A program made the translations under genes and the position numbers. Positions 1 through 6,823 of a stretch of DNA of 6,897 nt are shown piece by piece. Position 1 is the first letter of the stretch; every line of letters begins with the position of its first letter. This stretch comes from Bacillota bacterium (lineage in GTDB: Bacteria > Bacillota > Sulfobacillia > RBS10-35 > JAJYVN01). The notes below the pieces were generated by a model. That model saw nothing but the letters and a program-made list of their open reading frames with translations, did not search any database and was not told the origin of the DNA. The stretch is from assembly GCA_021827805.1 (NCBI GenBank), contig JAKAUG010000179.1, positions 1-6,897 of the forward strand, written 5' to 3'.

Positions 1-66
1 CGGTCTTCAAAACCGATGGGGGGCGCGTGCGTCCCCGGTGGGTTCGATTCCCACATGCTCCCGCCA
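1..66 (+). tRNA. selC: tRNA-Sec (anticodon UCA), 3' part; 5' end off the window
   Basis: This is the selenocysteine tRNA, charged with serine, converted to Sec-tRNA by SelA and delivered by SelB to in-frame UGA codons. The visible part starts in the anticodon stem: CGGT (1-4) and ACCG (12-15) enclose the seven-base loop CTTCAAA (5-11) with anticodon TCA at 7-9. A long variable arm follows, pairing 19-25 with 30-36 around a short loop. The T stem is five base pairs (38-42 with 50-54) around TTCGATT (43-49). Eight acceptor bases (55-62), discriminator G63 and an encoded CCA (64-66) complete it. Eight acceptor bases plus a five-pair T stem and a long extra arm is the bacterial tRNA-Sec architecture and excludes a serine or leucine tRNA. 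The D arm and 5' acceptor strand lie before base 1. No U-rich terminator follows. The genome should carry selA, selB, selD and UGA-containing selenoprotein genes elsewhere. Confidence 0.95.
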
Positions 67-528
67 ACCTTGTGCCTCAAGGGTTTGCGCCGGACAAGCA
101 TCCCGACGCAGACGAGGTGGATGCGAGCGATGTTCCAGACGAGTGAGAGGGCCGGAGAGCAATCACCAGCCCTCTGGGCTATCCCGACCACCGGGCGGAG
201 GATGGTTCACGACCGGTGATCTTCCCAGGACACGTGCCGTCGTTACGCCAAACCCCACGGCGATTGTCTGCTCTTGCGGGGGAACACCGCTGTCGGCATC
301 GACCTGGGGCTCTTTGGACAGCGAGGTGCAGACGCACGTCCAGCGCGGGCAGCCCGCGCCATTCCAAGACGGGACGGTCGATTTTCTGCCACGCACTCGC
401 CCGGACCCGAGTGCCGTTAGCGCCAAGTAGGACCCTGCGCAAACCCACTGCCACCGGAATCCCTGCGTCTTGGTGGATCGGGCGATTCCCGAAGGTGCCC
501 TGTCGAGAGCGGGGCTGGTGTCAGACCG
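67..528. other. Intergenic region after tRNA-Sec, no recognisable gene
   Basis: About 460 bases between the tRNA 3' end and the stop of the convergent protein gene. Reading frames here are open by chance in GC-rich DNA, but none has a credible Shine-Dalgarno, a protein-like composition or a family motif. A perfect 7-bp inverted repeat AGAGGGC/GCCCTCT (146-152 with 169-175, 16-base loop) is the only clear secondary structure; no T tract follows, so it is not a standard terminator. I saw no second copy of the tRNA 3' end that would mark an attachment site. Confidence 0.6.
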
Positions 529-1593
529 TCACTCATCGCTTGCCGTGGTTTCCCTGCCGGGCGGCCGCAACTCCTTGGCCACGGAATAGCGAGACGGACG
601 GTAGACCGCATTGCGGATGCCGCGCACGTGCGGCTGTACCCAGGTCAGCCGCCCGCTGCGCAGCCGGCGAAAATGACCGCGGACATCGAAGGCGTAGGTG
701 ACATGCCTACCGGTGGGGCTGCCAGCGTCTGCGGATGCCCTGCGCTGATGCTCGCGAATCTCCACCGTGTAGTACGAGGTCGGTGGTGGCGCGGCATCCT
801 TGCCCTTCCGAATCCGCTTCATCCTGCTGCGCTTCATCGGGGACGGGAGGTGCGGGACCAGGTCGACGTTGGGTGAGAGGACCAGCAGCAGCAGGTTGAC
901 CGCCAGCCGGACAACATGCCGTCCGGTCTTGCCAAAGATGCACTCATCCATGCGTTTGCCGAGGCTGCGGCAATGCGTCCAGCCGGTCGTGTCCCGGGAG
1001 TTCTTCAAGGGGCACGGAGCGGGGCACCCGTCATGCACGGGGAAATCGAACTCCGGTAGGTCTGTGACGTCTATACCCAACATGTCGTAGGTGTGATCCG
1101 CAAAGTAGACCAGAACTGTCCAGGTGCCATCCATATTTTCCCGAATGGAGATGCCGCGCGCCATTTTCGTGTGCGACGGCATTGGCGTTCCCACGCGCCA
1201 ATCGGTCAACGCGCCGCCGATGACCCCGCCCAGGCGCAGTTCCAGCGGGGTGTCCCACTCGAAAAACATGACCGGGAAGGGCAGCTTGAGATCGCGTTGC
1301 GGATCGATGATGGACAGGCTATCCAACCGATAAAGGAAGTCGGCACGCTCGTGCGAGACGCGGAAGACCTTCGCGGACTCGAGGGTGTCGTGAATGAGCC
1401 CCAGTTGGGAACGCATGCCGGTCAGCCAGTCGATGGGGTCCTGCGTGCTGGGGTCGAGCCCCCTGTCGAGCATGTTTTGAATGACGTCCATCTGTACCGC
1501 CTCGTGGAGGAGACGGTGATTCAGCCCCTGGTACGGCAGGTCGAAGGACAGAAACCTGCGCCCGATCGCCCAGCGCAGCTGATCGTAAAACAT
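529..1593 (-). CDS. Uncharacterised 354-aa protein with C-terminal RGHFR/WVQPHVRG segment
   Basis: No function can be assigned. Reading from ATG at 1593 gives 354 residues. GTG at 1599 is in frame, but it overlaps the AGGGG Shine-Dalgarno (1599-1603); ATG at 1593 sits five bases after that and is preferred. The first ~180 residues look like a mixed alpha/beta domain with many aromatic residues. A Cys cluster follows (C190, C194, C208, C218, with H188 and H207 nearby), which could bind a metal. A hydrophobic stretch around 228-240 is short for a membrane span. A basic, proline-containing linker (253-272) leads to the C-terminal segment FDVRGHFRR (302-310) and WVQPHVRG (318-325). From memory, similar 'VRGHfR...W+.PH.+G' endings occur in hypothetical proteins of phages and mobile elements of high-GC bacteria; this is recollection, not a search. 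In hand-counted samples about a fifth of codons end in A or T, somewhat more than in the middle of the TIM-barrel gene. Confidence 0.8.
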   Translation of the reverse strand: MFYDQLRWAIGRRFLSFDLPYQGLNHRLLHEAVQMDVIQNMLDRGLDPSTQDPIDWLTGMRSQLGLIHDTLESAKVFRVSHERADFLYRLDSLSIIDPQRDLKLPFPVMFFEWDTPLELRLGGVIGGALTDWRVGTPMPSHTKMARGISIRENMDGTWTVLVYFADHTYDMLGIDVTDLPEFDFPVHDGCPAPCPLKNSRDTTGWTHCRSLGKRMDECIFGKTGRHVVRLAVNLLLLVLSPNVDLVPHLPSPMKRSRMKRIRKGKDAAPPPTSYYTVEIREHQRRASADAGSPTGRHVTYAFDVRGHFRRLRSGRLTWVQPHVRGIRNAVYRPSRYSVAKELRPPGRETTASDE

Positions 1594-1597
1594 GCGC

Positions 1598-1616
1598 ACC
1601 CCTCGGGGTCAGGGTA
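1598..1616 (-). promoter_or_regulatory. Start region of the 529-1593 gene: RBS in a small inverted repeat, possible -10
   Basis: On the minus strand the Shine-Dalgarno AGGGG (1599-1603) lies inside the inverted repeat ACCCCGAGGGGT (1598-1609), which could fold as a 4-bp stem with a CGAG loop and hide the ribosome site. Just upstream, TACCCT (1611-1616) resembles the degenerate -10 boxes of GC-rich bacteria. If used, it would give a leader of only about ten bases. No convincing -35 is visible 16-18 bases upstream. The ribosome site is well supported; the promoter is a guess. Confidence 0.35.
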
Positions 1617-1824
1617 GCATGGGGCGCTCCGGGACGCGAGGCGAGCCGTGCCGGTCGGGGACCGATCCGGCGTCCGCTATGCCCGGTTCGATGTATCGAG
1701 CGCTCCCACCGCCCGAGCGGACACCTCGTCCTGGTCCCTGGAACCACAACAAGCGGCGCCGACGGGATACTGCCGGCGCTCGCATTCGCATGCCGACCAG
1801 GATCGCCCGGTACCCGCTGCTCAG

Positions 1825-2145
1825 TCAGGCACCACGGCTACTTCGGGTAGGAGGCGAGCTTCGTCCACATCGGTCCGTGGTCGTCAGCGTGAGCTTCGGC
1901 GGGCAGGTACCATGCCGGATCGCCCGGTGCCAACCGAGCGCGATTCGTTCGGACCGGACGGGGCGCCGATCCAGGGGCTTGGCGTCCTCCCCGGCAGCCA
2001 CTGCCCGCATGACAGCAACGAGCATGGGCGCAGGGGTCGGGCGACGCTGTCCGAGGATCTGTGCGACTAGCTGCCTGTGTTGTCGACCACCGTCGCATGG
2101 ACAGGTGCCCATGTCGCGCCTGCGTCCGTAGTGGACCAGCTCTTA
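1825..2145 (-). pseudogene. Possible decayed or frameshifted small gene
   Basis: A minus-strand frame is open from just after a TAA near 2145 to a stop at 1825; its first ATG is at 2112. Part of it reads like protein (the segment following RQLVAQILGQRRP and the stretch containing RSERIALGWHRAI). The neighbouring frame, which ends at 1838, becomes the more protein-like one near its end: WYLPAEAHADDHGPMWTKL followed by a short tail and TAG. That is the pattern a single frameshift would leave in a once-continuous gene. I recognise no family in either frame, no good ribosome site precedes the ATG, and GC-rich DNA produces open frames by chance, so this is a weak call. Confidence 0.18.
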
Positions 2146-2529
2146 AGAATGGAATGCTGCCCTCCGGGCGTCGGACCGGCAGCACATTGCGGGTGGGACC
2201 CCGCTGGGATCCGTCAGCTTTCGCCGGCGCTACGCGTGTCCACGCGCGCACCCTTCCCCTGCTGGGGGCGGCATGGTGCTTCGCAGGTGCGTTGTCAACT
2301 CCTCAGTCCTCAGGCTGATGACACTTGCCGGGCAAGAAGGTCCCACCAGACTTCCCACGTCGAACCGCTCGCTCGGCTGTATCGCCACAGATGCGGGGTC
2401 ATCCACGCTCGCTGGCGCTGGCGTATGATCGGCCGCGTGCGGGTTCCACCAGGCGGCGGCCGCTGCCCCCTTGGGCACAGGCACATCGGTCCGCCGTCCG
2501 TCGTTCGAAGAGCCGCGAGGGCGGGATTC

Positions 2530-3474
2530 CTACCACCACCCGCCGCCCATGCCCCCACCGCCACCGAACATGCCGCCCAGCAGATCCCCGATCAGATTAC
2601 CGATGACGTCCGCCGCAAGCAGGCCGCCGAAGCCGATGCCGCCGCCGCCCCCGAAACCGCCCATGCCGCCGCCCGTGTTCACCGCCGATCTCCAGGCCTG
2701 GGCCGGAGTCTGGTCCTCGTCCGCGTCCTCATCGTCCTCGGTGTCCGGGGCGCTCTTGGTGCTGCCGGGCAGTTCCAGTTCCTGCGCGGCGTACAGGTAG
2801 TTCCGCAACGCGCCGTCGTAGTAGAAGGCCTCAGCCTGCTCGTGCACCTCGGCGGCCACGTGCTGTCCCGACCGCAGGGCGCCGAGAACCTGGTCGGCCG
2901 CCTCCAGGGCGGTGTGGGCGGCGGTCAGCCGCAGGACCGCGCCCCGCAATCCGGGTGGATCCCCCTGGTGCCGCAGCTTGAGGAGCTCGATGCGGGTGCC
3001 GATGACCTCCTCCATCTTCTGCGCCGCACGCTGCATGGCCAACAGGTGCTCCGGCGGACAGCGGCCCGCCGCTTCAAGCCGCGGCCCGGGCAGCACCGGC
3101 AGCTTGGTGGTGGCGCTGCCGGGATACGCCAACTCCTGGCGCACGGCGGTCACCAGTTCCGGGACCTTGAGGTAAAACGTCTGCGCCTGGACGAAGGTCA
3201 CATGCGGCAGGTGGCGCGGGTGCTGGGGATCCGCGAAGGCGTCCAGCACAAAGGCGTCGGCGAAGGTTGTCAGGCCCTCCACGCCAGCGAAGTAGCACCG
3301 GGCTCGCCCAATATCCCTGTTGCCGCTGGCCTCGGCGGCCTTCACCTCCTCCTCGAGGTCGAACACGGCGGCCCCGATGCGGCGCAACCCGGCGAGTTGC
3401 TGCACCACGGGGTCCGCGGGATGCGTGCCGAAGGCATGGGCCAACTCGGCATGGAGCGTGTCACGCAGGCGCAT
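2530..3474 (-). CDS. Unrecognised 314-aa protein with acidic linker and Gly-rich tail ending in WW
   Basis: I do not recognise the family. The frame stays open upstream, but ATG at 3474 is the clear start: it follows AAGGGGGG (3481-3488) by six bases, and the upstream extension is Pro/Arg/Gly-rich noise. Residues 1-235 look largely helical, with segments such as VFDLEEEVKAAEAS (37-50) and QRAAQKMEEVIGTRIELLKL (148-167), and few charged motifs suggesting an enzyme. An acidic linker follows (DTEDDEDADED, 245-255), then a glycine-rich tail (267-314) in which GGGGG runs flank a hydrophobic stretch LLAADVIGNLIGDLLGGMF (285-303), closing with GGGWW. There is no signal peptide. Gly-rich tails ending in Trp occur in TPM/YgcG-type proteins, but the body does not look like a TPM domain. 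The tail could bind or insert into a membrane, or drive self-association; this is inference. Gaps of 936 and 247 bases separate it from its neighbours. Confidence 0.85.
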   Translation of the reverse strand: MRLRDTLHAELAHAFGTHPADPVVQQLAGLRRIGAAVFDLEEEVKAAEASGNRDIGRARCYFAGVEGLTTFADAFVLDAFADPQHPRHLPHVTFVQAQTFYLKVPELVTAVRQELAYPGSATTKLPVLPGPRLEAAGRCPPEHLLAMQRAAQKMEEVIGTRIELLKLRHQGDPPGLRGAVLRLTAAHTALEAADQVLGALRSGQHVAAEVHEQAEAFYYDGALRNYLYAAQELELPGSTKSAPDTEDDEDADEDQTPAQAWRSAVNTGGGMGGFGGGGGIGFGGLLAADVIGNLIGDLLGGMFGGGGGMGGGWW

Positions 3475-3721
3475 GGGGAACCCCCCTTGGGTTGCCGGGC
3501 CTACCCCGCACTGTAGCACGATGGCGCCGTGCAAACGCGGGCACCCAGATCTGGACCACGGGCCTCCGAACCACGGCTCCGGGGCGCCCTTTCCCCACCT
3601 CGCTGCCGGCGGGCAGCATCGGAGCGCGGCAAGCAGGCCCTCCCGAGAGGTGCCTTCCCCCCCCGGCCGGGGCCCGCGGTCACACACCCGAACGGCGCGC
3701 CTCCCGAGGTCGAGACGCGCC
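3475..3721. other. Intergenic gap between the TIM-barrel and Gly-tail genes
   Basis: About 250 bases. It contains a perfect 12-base palindrome CCCCGGCCGGGG (3661-3672), roughly 50 bases past the TIM-barrel stop and without a T tract. A minus-strand TACAGT (3510-3515) could be a -10 box for the downstream gene, but the nearest TTGCAC (3529-3534) is only 13 bases away, too close for a normal vegetative promoter. No small gene is apparent. Confidence 0.4.
3481..3488 (-). promoter_or_regulatory. Shine-Dalgarno fixing the start at 3474
   Basis: AAGGGGGG on the minus strand lies six bases before ATG at 3474. It selects this start over the in-frame open sequence that extends to 3687, which has no comparable site. 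Confidence 0.75.
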
Positions 3722-5323
3722 TCAGCCCAGGATGTCCCGCACCCTGGCCATCGCCGCGGGCACGTGCTCCAGCGGCAGGTGTTCCAGGATCAGCGGGAGT
3801 TCGGGGCGGCGCGAGCGCCAAAACTCCAGATAGGGCCGTTGCGGCAGCACACCGGTGCCGAACTCGGGAGTGTCCAGCTCGGCCCCCTGCGAGCTGACAT
3901 CCTTGGCATGGGCGAGAACAAAGTGGGGCTCAAAGCGCTGCAAGAAGTCCGTCAGCGCCCGTTCCTTAACCTTGAGGAGCGCACGCCCGATATAGTTGTA
4001 CGGATCCAGCACGAGCTGCAGGTGCTCGGAGGGCACCCCCTCCAGCATCCCCAGCACGTCGCCGCAGAGATGGGTCACGTTGTTCACAAAACCCTCGATC
4101 GCCAGGATGCTGCCGTGCCGTTCCGCGACCTCGACCAGTTCCCGAAGCCCCTCCAGCAAGAGATGCCAGGTCGCCTCGCCGCGGTTCTCCGCGACGCCCA
4201 GCCAGTCGCTCTCAGGATGCCGGGTGCCCGTCTCCGTAGCCACGACGGAGGTCCCCATCTGCGGCGCCAGTTCCAGGCAGCGCCTCAGGTAGGCCAGATT
4301 CTCCCGCCTCCGCGCCGCATCGGGGGCCACCAGGTTGCGGTAGCCGGCCAGGGCACAGATGCCCACCCCAGCCCCGGCCAGCGTTGCGCGGATGGTCTGG
4401 GCACGTGCTTCGTCCGCCAGGGCCTCGTCGAGCAGGGCCCCCCCGAGTTGCACCGCGCCGAGCCCGAGATCCTGGCACACCGTCGCCAGACGTCGCTCCT
4501 CGCCCGGCCCGAACTCGAACGAGAAGATGCCGAGCTGCAGCGGGCCGGCCGGGCCCAGTTCCGGAAAGGTCCAGCGCGCGAAGCTGGCGTCTCGGGCCAC
4601 CAGTTCCAGCGGTCCGCCGGGCGTCTCGAGCACCAGCCAGCCGTCGTAGCGCCCCTCGCGCAGGCCCCGCGCGAACAGCGGCCAGTCCACGCGCCCCAGG
4701 CCGGGACGGCAGTCCCCCGGACCAATGCGCGCATCCTTGAGATGCACCTGGCGGACCAGGGCCCCCAGGGCACGCGCCTCCGCGTCCGGGTCCATCCCCT
4801 GCCACACCGCGTTGCCGGGGTCGAAGTAGCAGCCGAAGGCCGGGGAGGCGATCTGGACCGCCAGCGTCTGGATGTCCTCTGCGGGCAGGGTTCCCTCATA
4901 GGCCAGCTGCACGCCTGCCCGCTCAGCCTCGGGACAGAGCAGGCGGAACGCCGCCGCAGCGCGCTCCATGTCCCGCGAGCCGACAAGCTCCCCCGCGAAA
5001 AAGAAGGGGACGAGCACCACGCGCGCGCCGAGCTCGCGCGCGATGCCGATCGCGGTCCGCACATCCTCCACGGCCCGGCGCGCCACCTCGGGATCCGCGC
5101 TGGCGATGCCACCCCGGTTGTGGTCGGCAAGCATGAGCGAGGGAATCGCGAGCCCCGAGGCCTGCCTGGCCGCCTGCAGACGTCGCACCCGCTCCTCCGG
5201 CCGCGGCGTGTCCTCGGAGGCCCAGACGACCTCGACGCCGGCCAACCCCATGCGGGCGGCACGAGCAAAGCGTTCCCTTTCTGTTCCGGGCCCGAGCACG
5301 TTCTCCACGATCCCCAGCTTCAT
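3722..5323 (-). CDS. Tandem double TIM-barrel protein, sugar phosphate isomerase/epimerase (AP endonuclease 2-like) family
   Basis: A 533-residue cytosolic protein holding two xylose-isomerase-like TIM barrels in one chain. Family members are normally a single barrel of about 250-300 residues that isomerises or epimerises sugars or inositols with a divalent metal. Barrel 1 spans about 1-255, barrel 2 about 261-533. Both begin alike (KLGIVENVLG at 2-11, LQLGIFSFEFG at 262-272). The metal set expected at strand ends is present twice: E143 (LAYEG), D168 (YFDPGN), H194 (QVHLKD), E233 (LVLET) in barrel 1, and E410 (LAIEG), D440 (LVLDPYN), H472 (LAHAKD), E514 (LILEH) in barrel 2. Both sites therefore look competent, rather than one being a dead scaffold. 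Substrate cannot be read from sequence. ATG at 5323 follows AAGGGG (5332-5337) by eight bases, within a longer GGAGGAAGGGG. No sugar kinase, dehydrogenase or transporter adjoins it, so the pathway is unknown. The family call is firm; the exact reaction is open. Confidence 0.92.
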   Translation of the reverse strand: MKLGIVENVLGPGTERERFARAARMGLAGVEVVWASEDTPRPEERVRRLQAARQASGLAIPSLMLADHNRGGIASADPEVARRAVEDVRTAIGIARELGARVVLVPFFFAGELVGSRDMERAAAAFRLLCPEAERAGVQLAYEGTLPAEDIQTLAVQIASPAFGCYFDPGNAVWQGMDPDAEARALGALVRQVHLKDARIGPGDCRPGLGRVDWPLFARGLREGRYDGWLVLETPGGPLELVARDASFARWTFPELGPAGPLQLGIFSFEFGPGEERRLATVCQDLGLGAVQLGGALLDEALADEARAQTIRATLAGAGVGICALAGYRNLVAPDAARRRENLAYLRRCLELAPQMGTSVVATETGTRHPESDWLGVAENRGEATWHLLLEGLRELVEVAERHGSILAIEGFVNNVTHLCGDVLGMLEGVPSEHLQLVLDPYNYIGRALLKVKERALTDFLQRFEPHFVLAHAKDVSSQGAELDTPEFGTGVLPQRPYLEFWRSRRPELPLILEHLPLEHVPAAMARVRDILG

Positions 5324-5623
5324 GGCGCTCGCCCCTTCCTCCGCCCTGCACGCGCGGCTGTGGGTCGCAGCGGCTCAACAACGCCCCCCGGATGGCCGCA
5401 CGCCTCCGGAGCGTCTGGTGCCACACCGCGTCCCACGGCCGGCATCTTGCGCGCGCACCGGCCGCATTCCTTCCGTGCCCTGCGCCATCCGGCGGGACGG
5501 GCCGAGGGTACGCGCAGGCATCCCGGCGGGAGCCAGGGCCGGGACGGCCCCGAAAGGGAGCACGGGCTTCCCTGATCCGTCGGGTCCGTGGCCTTGGGGC
5601 GGCGTTGGGCGGGAGCGTCACGT
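5324..5623. other. Intergenic gap between gerAB and the TIM-barrel gene, GC hairpins
   Basis: Exactly 300 bases with no gene I can support. About 50 bases past the gerAB stop, two small hairpins lie side by side: one at 5555-5573 (AGGG/CCCT plus an inner three-pair stem, one bulge) and GGGCC-GGGAC-GGCCC at 5536-5550. Neither is followed by a run of T on the minus strand, so they are at best an atypical terminator. No clear promoter for the TIM-barrel gene could be picked out. Confidence 0.35.
5332..5342 (-). promoter_or_regulatory. Strong Shine-Dalgarno for the double TIM-barrel gene
   Basis: GGAGGAAGGGG on the minus strand ends eight bases before ATG at 5323, supporting that start and independent translation initiation after the 300-base gap behind gerAB. 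Confidence 0.7.
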
Positions 5624-6823
5624 TCAGCCGGCGGACTCCCGCGAGCCCTGCTCCAGCGCGGCCGCGGGCAGGGCGCCCGCGGAGGGACCGCCTGGCGCCG
5701 GCGCGGGCTGGCGCCGGTGGCCCCGCAGCAGGGAGATGCCCAGGAGAAGGAGCGGCAGAAGCCAGCCCAGGGCCACCAGGGCGTACGCATCCTCGTACCA
5801 GCGCCGGCGGAGCATCATTTCCGCGGTGGTGCCCACCACAAAGCTCCCCGCAAGGGCCAGGGCCCCCAGACCGGGGATGAGGGTGCGGGGGCTCCGCAGT
5901 GCGAACAGTGTTGTCAGCAGCCGGGCCGCGGCATAGACGAACAGGGCGACCTCGATCAGAAAGCCGTGCACCCAGAGCATGACGACCATCCAGTCCACGT
6001 TGGCGATGAAGCGAGCGAGGAAGATCGAGCGCACCTGCCCATAGAGCGGCCAGTTGATCACGCGCACCGAGGGTCCGAAGGTCAGCGCGGGGCCAACGCT
6101 GTGCCCGAGCGCGATGGCGCTGATGAGCAGCACCCCACGGCGGGCGACCTGGCCCGCTCGCCCGCGCCCGCCGTGCACCTCGGCCAGCAGGACCAGCAGC
6201 AGCAGGAACTGCCCGAAGACGCCGAGCATCAGCCAGGTGCCCCGCAGGACAGGCGCGAACCCGCGCGGCAGCAGAGGCAGCAGGCGCACCAGCCTCTCGT
6301 GGTTGACGGTGAACAGCGTGAAGAGCAGCCCAATGGGAAGCTCCATGAAGAGCAGCACAAACGAGTTCACCCGGGCCAGGACCTCGATCCCCAGGAAGGC
6401 CCCGTACACCGCCACAAGGGCCATGCCCGTCGCAAAGACCCAGAAGGGCGTGAAGCCCCAGAACCCGAGCTCCCCACTCGCCAGGCCAAATTCGCGCAGG
6501 GTCAGGGCCGCGTCGGCCACAAATACCAACGCGATGAGCAGGACGAGAGGATAGGCCAGCGGGCCCAGGAGTTCGCGCAGGATGCCCGCGAGATCCCGGT
6601 GCGGATGGCGGTCGGCCAGGGCGACCAGCAGGCTCACGCCCCCAAGCGCCAGCGGCAGCGCCAGGACGACCGGGAGCCAGGCGTGGACCCCGACCAGGCG
6701 GGCCAGCCAGTGGTCCACGGTGGAGCTGTCCTGGATGACCGCCGTGGTCACCAGCAGGAGCATCAACTGCCAGATGCCCAGGCGCGCCCCTCCACCCGGT
6801 CCCGCCGAAGCCCTCGTGCTCAT
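5624..6823 (-). CDS. gerAB: Spore germination permease, GerAB family (Spore_permease, APC superfamily)
   Basis: Inner-membrane subunit of a spore germinant receptor. GerAB proteins resemble amino-acid transporters and bind the germinant within the A-B-C receptor of dormant spores. The 399-residue protein has about ten hydrophobic segments, near 17-32, 47-70, 88-108, 122-146, 152-172, 195-215, 230-250, 278-305, 315-335 and 347-366. The most diagnostic stretch is around 264-305 (VRSIFLARFIANVDW, then a hydrophobic helix ending FVYAAARLLTTLF), matching the conserved Arg...(D/N)..W and following helix of the family. Typical members have about 365 residues; the excess is a Pro/Ala/Gly-rich cytosolic tail after 368 (PAPAPGGP) and a short polar N-terminus. 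ATG at 6823 overlaps the TGA of the preceding gene as ATGA and has no strong Shine-Dalgarno, which implies translational coupling in a ger operon. Expression in the forespore is expected from known ger operons; the promoter is off the window. Confidence 0.9.
   Translation of the reverse strand: MSTRASAGPGGGARLGIWQLMLLLVTTAVIQDSSTVDHWLARLVGVHAWLPVVLALPLALGGVSLLVALADRHPHRDLAGILRELLGPLAYPLVLLIALVFVADAALTLREFGLASGELGFWGFTPFWVFATGMALVAVYGAFLGIEVLARVNSFVLLFMELPIGLLFTLFTVNHERLVRLLPLLPRGFAPVLRGTWLMLGVFGQFLLLLVLLAEVHGGRGRAGQVARRGVLLISAIALGHSVGPALTFGPSVRVINWPLYGQVRSIFLARFIANVDWMVVMLWVHGFLIEVALFVYAAARLLTTLFALRSPRTLIPGLGALALAGSFVVGTTAEMMLRRRWYEDAYALVALGWLLPLLLLGISLLRGHRRQPAPAPGGPSAGALPAAALEQGSRESAG

Larger units (their letters stand above)
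1594..2529. other. Long gene-poor region, no intact gene recognised
   Basis: Over 900 bases, unusually long for this compact DNA. Frames on both strands give compositions rich in Arg, Pro, Ser and Gly that look like noise, and candidate starts lack good ribosome sites. Visible structure: a GCGGG/CCCGC hairpin inside a T-box-like core (2189-2204), CCCC-TGCT-GGGG (about 2256-2267), a tandem CCTCAG repeat near 2301-2314, and CTTGCCGGGCAAG (2324-2336). A minus-strand TTGACA at 2293-2298 has no matching -10. The segment could be a regulatory or decayed region; nothing proves either. Confidence 0.5.

Noticed and set aside
69..98. Possible terminator hairpin CTTGT...ACAAG after tRNA-Sec
   Set aside because: Weak stem with a bulge and a long loop, and no T-rich run follows.
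1686..1710. Sequence resembling the tRNA-Sec T loop and 3' end, as a possible attachment-site copy
   Set aside because: Shares only GGTTCGAT and GCTCCC-type fragments with different spacing; no continuous match long enough to be a recombination core.
2293..2298. Perfect TTGACA -35 box on the minus strand
   Set aside because: The sequence 16-18 bases downstream (around CATGCC) does not resemble a -10 box, and no gene starts nearby.
2424..2429. TATGAT-like -10 box on the + strand
   Set aside because: No acceptable -35 at 16-18 bases and no + strand gene downstream; the next gene is on the opposite strand.
2230..2484. 84-codon minus-strand frame just past the Gly-tail gene
   Set aside because: Only a GTG start with no Shine-Dalgarno and no recognisable motif; length expected by chance at this GC content.
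2077..3516. Long + strand open frame crossing the gene-poor region and the Gly-tail gene
   Set aside because: Most of it is antisense to the well-supported 2530-3474 gene, and the remainder lacks a ribosome site or family resemblance.
3661..3672. Palindrome CCCCGGCCGGGG as a terminator or operator
   Set aside because: No loop bases and no T tract; GC-only palindromes of this size are expected in DNA this rich in G and C.
3320..5575. Very long + strand open frame (about 750 codons) opposite the TIM-barrel gene
   Set aside because: It is the antisense of a confident gene with strong G/C third-position bias, which removes stops on the opposite strand. Its composition (Arg, Pro, His, Gln) matches no family and it runs through an intergenic gap.
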